DNA of 64,000 nt from Anseranas semipalmata (taxonomy: Eukaryota > Chordata > Aves > Anseriformes > Anseranatidae), in assembly GCA_013399115.1 (NCBI GenBank), contig VXAA01003915.1:297380-361379 (forward strand). The letters are read 5' to 3'. This document shows, piece by piece, positions 1 through 13,690 of the stretch. The notes under the pieces were generated by a model. That model ran no database searches and had not been told where the DNA came from. It saw only the letters and a program-made list of their open reading frames with translations. Position 1 is the first letter of the stretch, and each line of letters begins with the position of its first letter. The position numbers and the translations under genes were made by a program.

Positions 1-600
1 GGGGCCAGTCACATCAGTGCTGGGTCCTCTGCGCCGTGGGTCACTGTTTTGGTGTAGCCTGCATGAGCCAGGCGTGACTGAGGTTGTCCAGCAATGGCTG
101 CACCCTCAGGGCTGTGTGGATCCTGAGATGGGCCGAGGGGGCAGCCGGGTGCTGGCGCAGCCATGGGGCAGCCGTGCCAGGGTGCTGAGCAGGAAGCTGC
201 TGCTGCAGTGTGCTGAGCAGCCATGGGCCTGCCCCAGTGACCGAGCTCCACTACCATCTGCTGAGCGTGGGGGTACCAAGAGCAGAGCCCCCGGTCCCCA
301 GCCTGTACACAGCCACCCCCAGCCCTGCACCACACTGTGTATCGCTCCTTGCAGAGCCACTGGTGAGGCCTGGAAAGACCTGCCCTGGCTGGAGAGGACC
401 AGGCTGGGGGCGTGCGGGCTCAGCACCTGGCTGACAGAGCAGAGCTGGCGGGAGCTGGGCACAGCCGTGTCCCGGCCCCAGGCCTGCCACAGCCTCCTAG
501 GTCCTGGACTGCCCTGGTGGTGGTGGAGACTGGGGCGGTTGGGGGGCTCCTGCCCGAGGCTGTAACCAGCTCAGGGCATAGGTACGCCTGGAGTTCAAAC
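1..600. other. GC-rich block at the window start, unrecognised
   Basis: The first 560 bases are GC-rich with open frames on both strands (longest 182 codons on +). They contain recurring CTG/CAG-rich and CCAG-rich words but no domain, splice-flanked conserved peptide or known repeat that I can name. The change to AT-rich DNA near base 600 is abrupt. Treated as intronic or low-complexity GC-rich DNA. Confidence 0.3.
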
Positions 601-2497
601 AACAGCAACAACGGATCTGCGTTTTGTGATTTGAACTGAATCCAGTTAGTACAACATTTAATATGCTGACATCAGCTATGGGGATTTGAAAGTAGCTTCT
701 TGGCCCATCTTCTTTAGGAGATGCTGAGGAAGAGAAGATTCATTCCAGACAAATGATTATAGCCAGTTCTGGCACTTCACGTAAAGGCCAAACAGGGCTT
801 CAGTAGGGTAAGGGAAAATTCAATCACCAAATGGGAAACTGGATGTTTCAGACAGAGATGTTATTTAATAATGGGTCCCACTGGCATTCTGGAAGAGCTG
901 TTTTCATCTTCATGAAATTAAATATCATGCTTTCTCTAGTGGGTTTCATAGATCTTGTGGCAAGAGAAGATTGAACCTAAGATCTTGGAGGCAGCTGACT
1001 TGGGAAATGAGGTGCTGCTGCTTTTGTAATTGTGCATGAAAGCTGAACTGCTGAAATGACCCCGGATGGTGGACTTCATGTTACAGAGAAAGGCAGAAGG
1101 AATAAAAAAGTGTGCAACTGTACCCTGCAGTACTTAGTGGTCTAAAGAAGAATGTCTTGGTTGTAAACTAATCAGTTTAACTTTGAGCATTTGAGCAAGA
1201 TATACCAACAAACTGCCTATTTGAGGCATTTTTCAAAACTGCCATGAGCAGCAGCATGTACAAGAGCCCATCTCTGGGAAGAGCAGATCTGAGTGCTTTG
1301 GAAAAAGGCACAGAAATACTGCAGAATGCAAACCGTGCATAGAGATAGTGGCAGAGAGCAGCAGGAGCCTCAATGTGGGGTACTGGTGCAACAAAAGCAT
1401 GGTTTGAGCAAGCAAAATCAACAGTCTTAAAACTTACTCTCCACCTATCCGTCTTCAGAACTGCACTTGTCATACGTTTCCGTCTATAAATAATGAGTTA
1501 AGTCTGTTAGTAGCAGGCCCGAATGCTAATTATCCCCTAGTAAAACTATCAGTTTCAGATTCGTAACTGATGCTACAAAGGAAAAAAGCTTTCATATTGC
1601 CCTGCAGTCCCTTCTGCTGTGCCTGTAAAGGGCATCTTTAAATGGTATTTTTAAGGTGTACAGAAGGTAAGTCCCTGGTGCTTCCTGGCTGGATATGGTC
1701 ATCTCTGGCTGTTTTTTGTGTGGCGCTGAGCCCAAGCAGTTCTGTAGGACTTGCTAGAGCTGATGCAGCCACCCACCCTCCCTGGCGCTGGATTGCAGCT
1801 GCTGCGGACAAGGAACGCTCGCGTTAGCCCAGAGAATATTTTGTAGAGCTACATGTGTTAGTTGCATATATTTGCATGTATGAATACTAACAGTCATGTG
1901 CACAGTAGGAATAACATACTAACAAATCACAATGGGTTTTATAATTATTTTGTGGGGGTGTAAATTACTACTCAAGCTGCAGGGCAGAAAAGAAGCAAAC
2001 TATAAATCAGTCCCTCTTCCTCCATACATCGACTGTGCAGTTCTGGCTTCAAAGCAATCAAGGCTACTGGTACGCTACTGCTGCTTGTGAATGTTCTGTG
2101 AGGGTTATTTTCCTTTAATGTTTGTTTTGTTAGGAATGCTAATTAACTTTCAGGCTTGTGATTAATTGGATCACTTATCTTTAAAAAAAAAAAATGTTTT
2201 CTATTTGCTTTCCTTAGGTTTCTGCTACTTTTATGTTATTTTCTGACTTTTCAGGAATAGCTGTCAAGGTTGCTGTACATTTGATATGTATACACTCGTT
2301 CCCATGGTGCAAGTATTAATTATCAAAGTATTTCCATTCCTGTTACTGTCTGGGGGTTTTCTTGATGTGGTTTTCATAAAGGGCTACCTTTACAAATACT
2401 TTTTCACTTCCTTGTTGTTTAAATTGACGTGGACAAATAAATCCAATGTATAAGAACTCAAGAAGTCAAAAGCATTACATCTCTAATAAATATGATG

Positions 2498-2526
2498 GTT
2501 TTTTGTTTTGTTTTGTTTTGTTTTTT
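2498..2526 (+). repeat. (GTTTT)n simple repeat
   Basis: A T-rich pentamer tract, roughly four GTTTT units flanked by T-runs. Confidence 0.95.
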
Positions 2527-4651
2527 ACTTTTCCATCCCCTGATGTTAAGAGAAGCCTCTGGCATATGACTCCTGTGCTGTGAGTTGTGTGGACTTGTTA
2601 AGAGTTTGAATGAAAGGCGAACCATAGCCAATGCCAAGGTGATGGTTTGGTGTCTGCAGAGTTGCTGGTGCAATCTGTAATGTTGGGTCTGCTGTCTTGG
2701 TAGGTAATCCGTATTCCTTTTTTTTAGACAGTCAGAGAAATGCAAGGTTTCAGATCCATATGTTCTTCTGCTTCCTTGAGTAGCAACTGTGCCTGACAGC
2801 TATTTTTCCGCTTTTATTTTCCATTTGGTTTTTTAGCAGATCATTACTTTTTCCCATACAATCCTTATCATGATATTACATGCTTATGTCATGGTCATAT
2901 TGGCCTTTTCATTTTTCGAAGACTACTTGTAAGCTTAATGCTGTGACAAACAGCTTGCTTAGCAGCAAGGAAAGCTGGGCTAAGCACATTATGTATGCGC
3001 TGCGTTGATTTCCAATTCAAACCATCAGCTGTGAACAAGGCTCTCTAAAAAATTAGTGTGAACTCTCCCACAGTAAAAAACAGCTGAGGGGTTTTTGCTG
3101 ACAGGCCCTGGGTGACATTGGTGGGGCAGGGGTAGGCTGGGACTGGTGCTCTGAGGAATGAATCCTTTGCTAGGGAAGTTATCCTGGTTTGCTTTTTCAG
3201 GTGGGCTGTGTTCTGCTGTGGCCACGTTACTGTTCAGAGATGGCTCTAGGATGGTCTTTCATGGTAGTACGTGCCATTTCTAGGTGCTTTTTTACAGGTG
3301 GAAGTACACATGGGGCTCTGGACAACCACTGCCTCTTATTATCAGTTCAAAATTAAAAGTAATAAATACGTTTCCAGTACAGGTTCCTGAAGGAGAGATT
3401 TGATTTTTGTCTGCAGTCCAATTTATTTGTATATGACAAGAAGTAAGGGAGGATGGGGAGGAAAGATGAGGTGATTATTTGCTAAAATTCAGTAATGTAT
3501 GGAAGAGTGGCTCATGCCAGACAGGGACAGACTCTTGATGATTCAGATCTAAATTGCTCTGTTTGTAAGTTTGAGAAGATACTTTCCACATCTAACTGGA
3601 CTTGGAGCAAAGGAGCACTCGTGTTGAATATTAGCAACATTAGGGTTGTGCAAACAGTGTTTAGTTAACACTTCCAACTGTGTCAGTGAAATATGTATCT
3701 GTCACTAATGTGAGTAGAAGTAGCTGATAAACATGGGAGGCAGCAGTGAATCAACTGTTTTTCACATGATGTCTTTTCTGGGCAGAAACCCACTATAACC
3801 ACTGAATGTGAAATTATCAGTATATAAAGTACAAAAAAGAGTTTTTGTTTCTGGGTGTTCATGTTTTAAACAGAGATGACAAAATATATTGAGAGCACCA
3901 GAGTGTGTTAACTTCAAGTTATTGTTAATTACAGTTAAAAAGTTAATGATAATTATTACAAAAGAAATGTGTCAGACCCATGGGAAACAGCCACTGCATT
4001 AGAATGAGAGTCGTGCAAATTATTGGATATTGTGAGTAGAACATGGAAACACGAATCCAGGAAGAAAATAGAGTGATAGAGGCTGCTGTGTGGTGATCAC
4101 AGAGAAAGATATTCCACGTGGTCTTTTCCTATCACAGAACACTGCAAAGTAGTTTTGAGAAGTGGACCCATTCACTATTGTGAGCTAAGTTATTTTCATC
4201 TCATGAGTAAATTTGCAAAATGATCTTTGTGTGATGCTGCCCCTTAAAATGAGCCAGGAAGCCAAGCTAGGATTGTAGGTAGCGTCAGCGGTCCCTCGCA
4301 GCCCTGCAGTGAGAGGTGAGGATTTAATCGTGGCTCTGCATGCAGCCCTGGCTGGAGTGATGCACAGTCCTGCTGTTCCTTGTGGAGGGACCAGCACGGG
4401 TCAGAGAAATTGCAGCTCCTACCTGGTCTGATTCATGAGAGACCAGTTCAGTTGGACAACTGAAGCTGTAAAACCAAAAGCCATCATTCATGTTTTTTTT
4501 TGTTCTACAGGTGATAAGTCATTCATTAAAGAGACAGAAACTCTTAGTTAAGCCCGTAAGGGATGTCTTAATCAATAGTGACTACACTGCTTGTGCTGAG
4601 TCTGGAGCAGCTGCAATGGCAGTATGCACCTAATCTGGACACGCCAACATG

Positions 4652-5862
4652 GTAATCATCTAGATTGGAAAAGACCTTCAAGATCATCAGGTCCAACTAT
4701 CAACCTGACCTACCAAGTCCCATCACTAAACCATGTCCCTTAGTGCCACATCCACACATCTCCTGGGATGGCGACTCCACCACTTCCCTGGGCAGCCTGC
4801 TCCAATGCTTGACCCCTCCCTCTATGGAAAAAATTCTTCCTAATATCCAGTCTAAACCTACCACGGTGCAACTTGAGACCATTTCCTCACATCCTCACTT
4901 GTCACCTGAGAAAAGAGACGAACATCCTCCTCGCTGCAGCCTCCTTGCAGGTCGTTGTGGAGAGCAATGAGGTCTCCCCTCTGCCTCCTTTACTCCAGAC
5001 TCAGCAACCCCAGTTCCCTCAGCCGCTCCTCATATGTCTTCTTTTCTAGTTCCTTCACCAGCCTCATTGCTCTTTGAGCACGTTCCAGCAATTCAATATC
5101 TTTCTTGCAGTGAGAGGCCCAAAACTGAACACAGTACTCGAGGTGTGGTCTCACCTGTGCCGAGTACAGAGGGACAGTCACTTCCATCCCTAGTCCTACT
5201 GGCCTATTTCTGATACAGGCCAGGATGGCATTGGCCTTCTTGGCCACCTGGGCACCCTGCTTGCTCCTGTTCAGCTGGCTGTTGACCAGCAGCCCCAGCT
5301 CCTTTTCTGCCAGGCTGCTTTCCAGCTACTCTTCCCCGAGCCTGTGTCGCTGCACAGGGTTGTTGTGACCCTAGTGCAAGATCTCACACTTAGCCTTGTT
5401 GAATGTCATGCGATTGGACTTGGCCCATTGATCCAGCCTATCCAGATCCCTCTACAGAGCTTTCCTACCCTCAAGTAGATCAACACTCCCCCCTAACCTG
5501 GTGTCATCCACAAACTTACTGAGGGTCCACTTGATCCCTTCATCAAGGTTGTTGATAAAAACAGTCAGGACTGAGCCCTGGGGAATGCCACTGGTGACCA
5601 GCCACCGGCTGGATTGAGCTCCATTCACTGTGACCGTTTGAGCCTGGACAGCCAGCCTGTTCTTCACCCAGCAAACTGTATGCCTGTCCAAGCTGTGAGC
5701 AGCCACTTTATCCAGGAGAGCACTGTGGGAAATGGTGTCAAATGCTTTACTAAATCCAGGTAAACAACATCCATGGCCTTTCCCTCATCTACTAAGCAGG
5801 TTCTCGTTGCAAATGTCATGGAAGGGATCAATGTGTTCAGTCAGGCAAGAAGCCTTACCTCA
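4652..5862 (-). mobile_element. CR1 LINE fragment (RT domain to 3' region)
   Basis: A minus-strand CR1 copy of about 1.2 kb with its 3' region at the left. The conceptual minus-strand product includes [16 protein letters not shown] and the reverse-transcriptase active-site box as FVDDTR (usual FADDT), at about 5452-5706. Further 3' come [12 protein letters not shown] and [13 protein letters not shown] (4990-5247). Stops and frameshifts separate these blocks, and the 5' half of the element is absent (usual for CR1). At the left it begins aatcatctagattggaaaag, lacking the terminal octamer array. Non-functional. Confidence 0.92.
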
Positions 5863-6686
5863 GAGCTGGCAGCTGATGATGATGATGGGAATGCTGTCCA
5901 GGGACACAAACTGATGACTAGAGCTGGGATGTGGGGATTTTCTATTCTGACGCATAAAAAGCTGTTTCACAGTGGGCTCAGCCATTCATGGTTTCACCAA
6001 GAAATTTTAAAGGTCTTCTCTGACTCATCTGCTGAACCAGCTGATGACAAGAGTCTGCTTGCAAGAGAAGTCATCTCTGTGAATTGCCAGAACAGCAAGG
6101 AAGCAGCTGTAATGTAAGATGCTGCACACATGACATCTGTACTCTTGGAGAAATCAAATAATTGCTATTGAGCTCTTAGAGAATTAGGACTAAATTGGCC
6201 AAATCTCAAGTTGCAGGAATCCAGACGGTACAATAAAATGCTCTGTCTGTAAAACAGCAAAGAAAAACTGAAACAATACTACAGGACCCAAGTTGAGAAG
6301 GTTACTCAAGCCTTTTTCACAATGCCTTATGGAGTACCACCTCCACTGACGAAGGCTGTTGAAAATCAGTTCAAACATATGACCCTCAAGCAAGCTACTG
6401 CATCAGTTGATGAGTTTTTTGTGTGCTGACAGTCCTCAAAACAAGGCCCTGAGGCCAAGTGCCTGTGCACTGATATTTCAGTAAGAGCGGGAAATTCAAA
6501 TACTCAGCAAATGTGTGAAAATCAGGTGCTCCTTCCACAGGCTGCAACTGCTCAGCAAATTGGAAATCAGTGCATAGTTCCAATGAAAGCATTTTCCCAT
6601 TGCATTTGTTGCTCTACTTAGGGGACATGAGCTGCTTTTCCTACTGTTTCAAGTCTCCTGTGAATCCAAGGTCTTTCAGAAGACAG

Positions 6687-6881
6687 TTCACAGTGAGGGT
6701 GACGGAGCACTGGAACAGGCTACCCAGAGAGGTTGTGGAGTCTCCTTCTCTGGAGACATTCAAAACCCGCCTGGATGCGTTCCTGTGTGACCTGATCTAG
6801 GTGTTCCTGCTCCGGCAGGGGGATTGGACTAGATGATCTTTCAAGGTCCCTTCCAATCCCTAACGTTCTGTGATTCTGTGA
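6687..6881 (+). mobile_element. CR1 3'-end fragment with candidate target-site duplication
   Basis: A 5'-truncated CR1 tail on the plus strand. It encodes the remnant [28 protein letters not shown] end of ORF2 (6690-6800), then a short 3' UTR ending ttctgtgattctgt, the CR1 terminal repeat. It is flanked by the 10-base direct repeat GAAGACAGTT at 6679-6688 and 6880-6889, which looks like a target-site duplication. Confidence 0.92.
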
Positions 6882-7128
6882 AGACAGTTGTTCTCAGTGA
6901 TTTGGGGCCCTACCTTTGAGCCTCATGAGGATGATACCTGAAAGCATTGCAGCTACAATTTAACTTTAATGGATTCAACTGGATTTAACTTTAATGCAAA
7001 CAGGCGTGACTTGAAGAAACAGTGCCCGTATCTTGGGCCACATAACAATTACCATTAAATAATGTAGAGAGCAAGACTGGAGACTATCTGCAGAGTGCAG
7101 CAGCTTCCAGTATTACAAGATTGCCCAG

Positions 7129-7293
7129 AGGTTGCCCAGAGAGGCTGTGGAGTCTCCTTCTCTGGAGATATTCAAAACCCGCCTGGATGCGATCCTGTGC
7201 ATCATGCTCTAGGTGACCCTGCTTGTCAGAGGGGTTGGACTAGGTGATCTCCAGAGGTCCATTCCAACCTCAACCATTCTGTGATTCTGTGAA
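7129..7293 (+). mobile_element. CR1 3'-end fragment
   Basis: A second short plus-strand CR1 tail, similar to but clearly diverged from the one 250 bases upstream. It runs from a cccagagaggctgtggag word to the terminal attctgtgattctgtg. No clear target-site duplication was found. The two tails differ at many positions, so they look like separate insertions rather than a local duplication. Confidence 0.9.
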
Positions 7294-7504
7294 GACTGAA
7301 GCGCTGCCTGAACATGATCAGTTCATTAGACAAGAGTGTATCAAGAAAGCCTCAGATTAGTTGCTGTTCTCCAGCACTTTTTTTTCATCAAAACGAGCAT
7401 GACCAACTCCACAGGGGGAGCTGGTCAGCATAACCAGTAGCAACCAGTGACACGTGCCAGAGTCACTGCCCAGGAGGACAGGGCTCCCAAATACTGGGGG
7501 AGTC

Positions 7505-7617
7505 CTGGTGCCGTGACGACTTCCCTGGGGAGCCTGTTCCAGGGCCTGACCACCTCTCGGTGAAGAACCTTTTCCTAGCATCCAGCCTGACCCTCCCCTG
7601 ACGCAGCTTCATGCCAT
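7505..7617 (-). mobile_element. Short internal CR1 fragment
   Basis: About 110 bases matching, in reverse, the region encoding the end of CR1 ORF2 (cttccctggggagcctgttcc ... cagcctgaccctcccctg). Both ends are truncated and the terminal repeat is missing. Confidence 0.75.
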
Positions 7618-9049
7618 AAGAGAAATAACAAGGTTGGCATGATTGAGATATCAATGGAAATGTCTGAGAAAACATCAGGTGTTAAAGGCATGGCTTGTAT
7701 TGATAACCCTGAACAGGAAAACCAGTCAACACCAAGGGCTGAGTTGCTGACCTGCACTGCCCACGGTGCAGATGCTGCAGGAGATAGAAGTCCTGTGTGC
7801 TGATAATGCCACCGCACAGATGACTTGTCAGCAGACCACCTGCACTGATAATGCAAGGGTGGTGACAAGGTCACCACTGCTGCATGTACTGTTCCTCATC
7901 CTTTTGCTCCATCAGGAAGACAAACTGTAGCCACTACATACCCCAAATGAAGAAAGTACAGATAGTTGTCAGCAGGCTTGCTAGGATTTACAGAGCACGA
8001 AGCAAGAAAGATTCAAGACAAGAATCATGTCATAATAACAGTTGATTCGTAAAGGTTCTAAAAGATCTGTCCAAAGTATAGTTTGTTTTTGCCAGAGAAG
8101 AGGAAGCCAGGAGACACTGTACAAACTTAACAGCCATTGTCCCTTCTACTCTGTCACACAAGTGATCTTCATCAGAATATTTGGTAACTCACACTTGTGG
8201 AAGTTCTGAATATGTGGTTGTGAGAGAGTGGATAGAGTCAAGTTGTTAGGAGAAGTCAAATGAAGTCCAAAGTATCTTCTTCAGGAAGGTCTTGCAAAGA
8301 GTTTTCTTGATTTAATTTTTACAATGACGATGCAGCAATGACCAAAACAGAGAAAAGCCGATAGCACAGAACGGTCTGCCAGTGCTCTAACCATTTCTTC
8401 AGCAGCTGAGGCTCAGACCTCCTATCAGGTATGATCAAATGCTTGGGTCTTTTTGAGGTTTCACCTTTTGTTTTATGTGTGAAGGGGTTTTGTTCTATTT
8501 TGTTTTGTTTTCTCCAGTTAGGGTCTGCATGAACAGAGCTATCAGTGTGAATCCCTTAAAACATCTGAGCTGCCAGAGCACGAAGCAGGCCAGCCAGTCC
8601 CGTCACCGACGTGTTCCTCACCGGGCCGAGGACAGCCAGCCCTCAGTGTTGTCTGTGTAGTTGATTCAGAAGCTGCACTTTCCTGTATACATTGTCAAAG
8701 CAACCAGAGAGTGCAGTGAGCAACTCCGGCTGTTTGAGGATTTCGCGTGTGTTGTCTGTACAAGCCTGCTGCTCCTGCAGTTTCTACCAGCGAGATTTCA
8801 GAAGTGGCTTAGGTGTGACGGTTTTGACTCCTTACAGCCATGATTCTTTCCAAATGCAAAGTGGGTTTCCTAGAAGAAAACACTTTGGGTAGCATCATGT
8901 GTACATGTGGCAGCCGTGTGTCTTTTCAGCGTGGGTGTGTGGTTTGTGAGCTGGGAAGGGTTTTTGCAGAGCTTCCTAAGAGTGGTCATATAGTTAGCCA
9001 GTTAGCCCCTCCATAGCGCTCAGGATTTGGTAGAACTATTTCCCCTGTG

Positions 9050-9800
9050 CTGTGTTTTTTCCAGGTTGTGCAGTACTAAGCTGCACCATTCCCTGTGTAA
9101 AAAAATCTTTCCATACTTTCAAAAGTCCATGAAACTTTTCTTTTTTCCAGTTTGGTTGTATTCTTTTCCAAAATGGGAAGAGCAGAGCAACTGCAAGTGT
9201 TTAAGATGAGGGGGCACTTTGGCTGTGCCAGTGGTGTAATGGTTCTCAGTCTAATTCACTTTTCTTTGCTAATAGTTTCTGGCCATTGTAGGTCATTATG
9301 GTGACATTTTTCATGAACTGTCCCCGAGTTCTTAAACCTGGTGGTAATGGCCATCTCAGAGCCTGTGATCTTGTGTATGAGGAGAAAATTTATTTCCCCA
9401 TGTGCCTCAGTTTTTCTCGACATTGTATTTCATCTTAGATTTTTAACTCCAGTGTTACAAGATCTTTCTACAGTTCCTTACAGTTTTCCTAATCTTTATT
9501 ACTCTGAATAGTTCAGCATTATTAGCAAACCTGGTTACTTCTCTTTGATTCCTCTCTCATGGGGTGTGTTGAGCAGCTTAAGTCCTGGCACCAATCCCTG
9601 CAAGACTCCACTGCTAACCTTTCATCTGATGTGAAATCCAGTAATTTTCTACCTTCTAATAAACTTAACATAAGAACCTTCCTTTTTATCACATGGCTTC
9701 ATAGCTTCCTCGAGAGATTTTAGTGAAGGACCTTGTCAAATGGTTTTGTAAGTAGACTTAACTTTCTGTTGTCAAATAACTTGTATCTCTGCTTTTTTTC
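9050..9800 (-). mobile_element. Ancient CR1/L3-like remnant
   Basis: Highly decayed minus-strand LINE. The recognisable words, in antisense order, are the segment around 9500-9620 (caaacctggttac..., ccaatccctgcaagactccactgctaacc) and 9700-9760 (gtgaaggaccttgtcaaatggttttg), corresponding to the RT region of old amniote CR1/L3 elements. No frame survives. Ends are approximate. Confidence 0.5.
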
Positions 9801-12150
9801 CCAGGTCCTTGTCTTTGGTCATTCTCTCTGGCTGCGTGTCAGTTTACCACTTGCTCTGTTCTAGTGTTGGCCCATTGCACCTCTGGAACAAAACCTCCTT
9901 GTGGTGCTGGGGATATTTGGTTCAAGTGAGCACTTCCTAAAGGTGCTGTTCATGAGACTGCTCAGTTCAGCTGTCTCCTCCCTGCATGACCCACCAGCAT
10001 GATCCTGGCAGGCCCTGTAGCCTCCAGCACCTTTGCCTGTCCTTGTGCTGTGCTCACTTAACGTACGCCCCTAGGCACTGGGCTCGAAGGGGGGTGCCTG
10101 AATGGTGCGGATGCAAGCTGTTCTGCACTGGTTAGTTTTGGGGACTGAGACAGCTTCCTGACAGGGCTGGCTGTACCCCTGGAGGTTTGGTTCATCCCTA
10201 CTGTCTACAAATCCCAGAGAATCCCTGAATCGCCGAGGCTGGGAGGGATCTCCCTTCTCTGCCTCCATACATACGACTTCAGAGAACTGCAGTAAGTTCA
10301 GGAGGCAAAATGTTCACTTAAAATGCCATGTTAACGTTCCCAGGTGTGATCTGTACCCCTGGTGAGCACCACTCCCAGCCGCAAGGTGCTCCCGGACCTT
10401 GGCTGTCTGCAGTCTGCTCCTGGTGGTTCGTGCCTCCTTTTGTTCCGTGGCCTCTTGTAGAGGCACTTCAGTCTCGGATCTGTCTGCGAGTCCCTGCGCT
10501 TCCAAACCTCCCCACGGTATGAAGGACAAATTTTGTTCAGTTGTCTGTTATGGCCTTGTACCCTGAATGCAGCTTTGACACTGCGATTGTCCTGCCCCAG
10601 AGATTCTCTGGTAGGCTTCTTGCTTCATATGTGTGTGAAAACTGATTTAGTGTTAGTTTTGATGCCTTTTGAAAATTGTTCCCGGATTCATACTTGGCCT
10701 ATCTTAACTGTGTTTTTACATTTAGCCTGACAGAGTTATGATTCTTTCCTTGTTCCTCATTTGGACATGGTTTCAGCTTTAAGAAGGATGTTTTCTTTTC
10801 TTTAATAACCTCCATTTCCCTGCTGTTTAGCCATTCCAGCTTCTTTCTGTTCTTTCTCAATCTGTAAAATGTATTTGCACTGTGTCTACAGCACGGTGTC
10901 CTTAAACAGTCTCCATCTGTCTCCTTTGCTGAGGATGGGATAAATCCACATTGTAGAATTTGGATTTTCTAGGACTTGTTTTTATTATTTATAGAAATGT
11001 GCATTGTTCTTCCATAAATACGTATTGGACAAGACACAGACATAATGTTCTTTAATCTTTTTTCATTCAAGCAAAGGGAGATTTTAGGTGTCTTCTGTCC
11101 TTTCTCAGTACATGCAGCAACTGAAGGCAGCGATGGCACTAACTCCTGTAACATTCCTGTTTGTGACCATTTTCCCCTTTAAATATATGCAGCACAGGTT
11201 TTGTGAGCTAGCGATACATCCTAAGGCTTTAGATGCTGTTGCGTGTTACTGTGTCTGTCTCTCTGTGCATGTACACAACCAAGTGGCTCCGATGTCAGCT
11301 TTGAACAATGCTGTTTCTGTGGAGCAGAATTCCCACAGGTGACATCTGTAATTTAGCAGCATTAGGCGTGCATCAGAGTCTGCCTTTGCATCCTTTTTTA
11401 GTCGACACCATTTTCTACCGCTTGCTGAAGAAGTGATACTGGGAGGCAGCAAGTGATGAATCTCATCTCTCTGCAGACTGGGGCCACGCTCGCTGATCCG
11501 TGTCGCGTGGTCACTGTCGGTGTGTCAGGTTCAGCGTGTGAAGAGCATGCCCATGAGAAGGAGCTGGAGAGCAGCACCTCTTCAGCTGCAATGCCTTTTC
11601 TGGCGAGCGAGGAGAAAAATGCGGGACAAATAGCTTCTTTCTGCCAGCATAAATATCATCCTGATTATTCCATAGGCTCATCTTTTCTGCTTCTCTGTGA
11701 TAGCTTCTCTTCCTCGACTTGACTGCTTCTAGGCAAGGTCTTAACAGCTTTCTCAGTATTGCTGTTAGTTTGAAGTCCAGGCAAAACGTATCATAGACTT
11801 CTCATTCCCTTAATGAGCTGTCTTATTTTAATGTTTTGGTTAACTCCCTAGAAGTTACCAGTTTGACGTGTTTAAATAAAATGCATCCAGTACTGAAAAT
11901 GTCCTGTGAAAACCGCCCATATTTGAATTGGGAAGATGATACTTTTTACTAACAGTCTTCCTCGCTTTCTGCATTATCTGATCTTCAGAATTTCTCTGGT
12001 ACTCAAAGCCCACATTTCATCTAGGACTGAACAGCATTGGTTTTGGCTTTTTATCTGATGACTGAAATGCGTTTGACCAGTGCTGGAGGCAATGTGATCT
12101 CAAACAACATATCCTTCCTGGGATTTTGCTGCACTTTCAAATATTGTATA

Positions 12151-12166
12151 TGTGTGTGTGTGTGTG
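12151..12166 (+). repeat. (TG)8 dinucleotide repeat
   Basis: Sixteen bases of perfect TG repeat, preceded by tata. Confidence 0.95.
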
Positions 12167-13599
12167 ACTGGAAGGTAGTTTCTTCTGGGGGAAGAGTTGC
12201 TTTTCATGTGTCAGTTTGCTTTTGACGTAGTTCATAATCAGTGCCTTAATGAGCTACCTCCTGACTGAATTAAACAGAAAATGTTACTGATGATAATCAG
12301 TGCCTCAGGATCAGTTACAAGCATAAATAGGCTCCTTTCTAGCCCCCTCTCCATTTCCTGGTGTCCTTTGCTTTCATTACAGAAGCACCACTGTCACCTG
12401 CATTTCCAAAGATGTCCTGATCCATTCTCATGGAGTTTTAAGTGGATAATTTTTCCATTTGGGATAGGGTTTTTCCCAGTTCCACTCTGATGTTACTGCT
12501 CAGGTCCCCTGGCTGCCAGTCTCAGGGGCTGGGAGGCTCTTCTGGGGCGGAAGCACACTTCGGACCTACTGCTCTACTCTCCTCCAGGCTTCTGCTGGCA
12601 GTAAATGTTTGAGATGAGATGCTTGGTCTGACCCGCTGTGGTCATTCTTTTTCTCTCATATTCAAATAGAGCCAATACAGCTGTGTTACGCTTTGGCTAG
12701 CGTCCGTGTCACAGAAGAGCAGGACTATGTGACACCTGCCTCTGCAGAGCACTGGGTCTGGGTAGATCTCTATGGGCCCCGTTGCTGCCAGGGATGCTGT
12801 GCCTCGCAAACCGTGTCCAGTTGATCCCGATCCTCCAAGGCACGCACCTGTTGATTTCTGGTAGAAGTGTTTGGTATGCAAGTCTAAGGGTGATCTGAGA
12901 TCTCTTTCCTTAAAGCTTCACCAGCCCTGGGAAGTGAGACGGGGCTAGGAAGGAGGCCTGGGTGCCATCTCATAATCATCCATGCTGTTTCATTACTAGC
13001 TTGCTCCACGGGATAGATTTGATCTGGGCCAACTTGCACTCTCCCAGACAATCCCAGTTATAGAGCAAGGCCAGCCCTAGCCAGAGGCAATTTCCGAAAT
13101 GCAGTTTGGAAAGAGCTGCTCTATGTTCTGGTTTTGATTTTCTGGGGGAGAGGAGAAAGTTTGTCCTTAAAGACCTGGGCTGTTGTGTCCAGAGCATGGT
13201 CTGTGGCCCAGTTACTCGCTGTTGCTATAAATCATCCTTCTGTCGCATCAGACATTTTCCGCACAAGGTACCTGAGCAGAATTACACTGTACTGTCACTG
13301 CCTAGCTGTGGGTCTGCAACACCATGGTACGCAAGTGAGGTTTTTACTGGGAGAGGCCTAACGTCGTCCATCTTCTGCCTACATCAGGCTTGGCTGAACT
13401 TAAATTGTTCTTGAGGAGAATTTATCTAAAAGCTCCCAGTAAGTGACCTTCCACCACCACCCCTGTTCCTGTGCTTCAGCATGCATCATTACTGCTGAAA
13501 AGTTGTGTGGCACCTTTTAAGCATTTTCTACAGGGAATAATCAAGTCAGTCCATCAAACCAGGTCTTTCCTCAGGCTATGTTTGCTGGGCCCTTTATCT

Positions 13600-13690
13600 T
13601 CCAGATGTCTTCCTTGGACTCTCTCCTGTTGACCCACATCCTTCTGGAAGTGCGGTGCTGGGAGCCGGACAGCTGAGCAGTACTCTTTTT
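13600..13690 (-). mobile_element. Probable ancient CR1/L3-like remnant
   Basis: The words ttggactctctcctgttgacc, cacatccttctggaagtgcggtg and ggacagctgagcagtactc follow the antisense order of the 3' part of CR1/L3 ORF2. The piece is short and diverged, so the call is tentative. Confidence 0.35.

Noticed and set aside
17..565. 182-codon plus-strand frame at the window start
   Set aside because: GC-rich block with overlapping frames on both strands, no domain and no splice-supported conserved peptide.
6687..7293. Tandem duplication of two neighbouring CR1 tails
   Set aside because: The two copies differ at many positions and have different 5' truncation points, so independent insertions are more likely.
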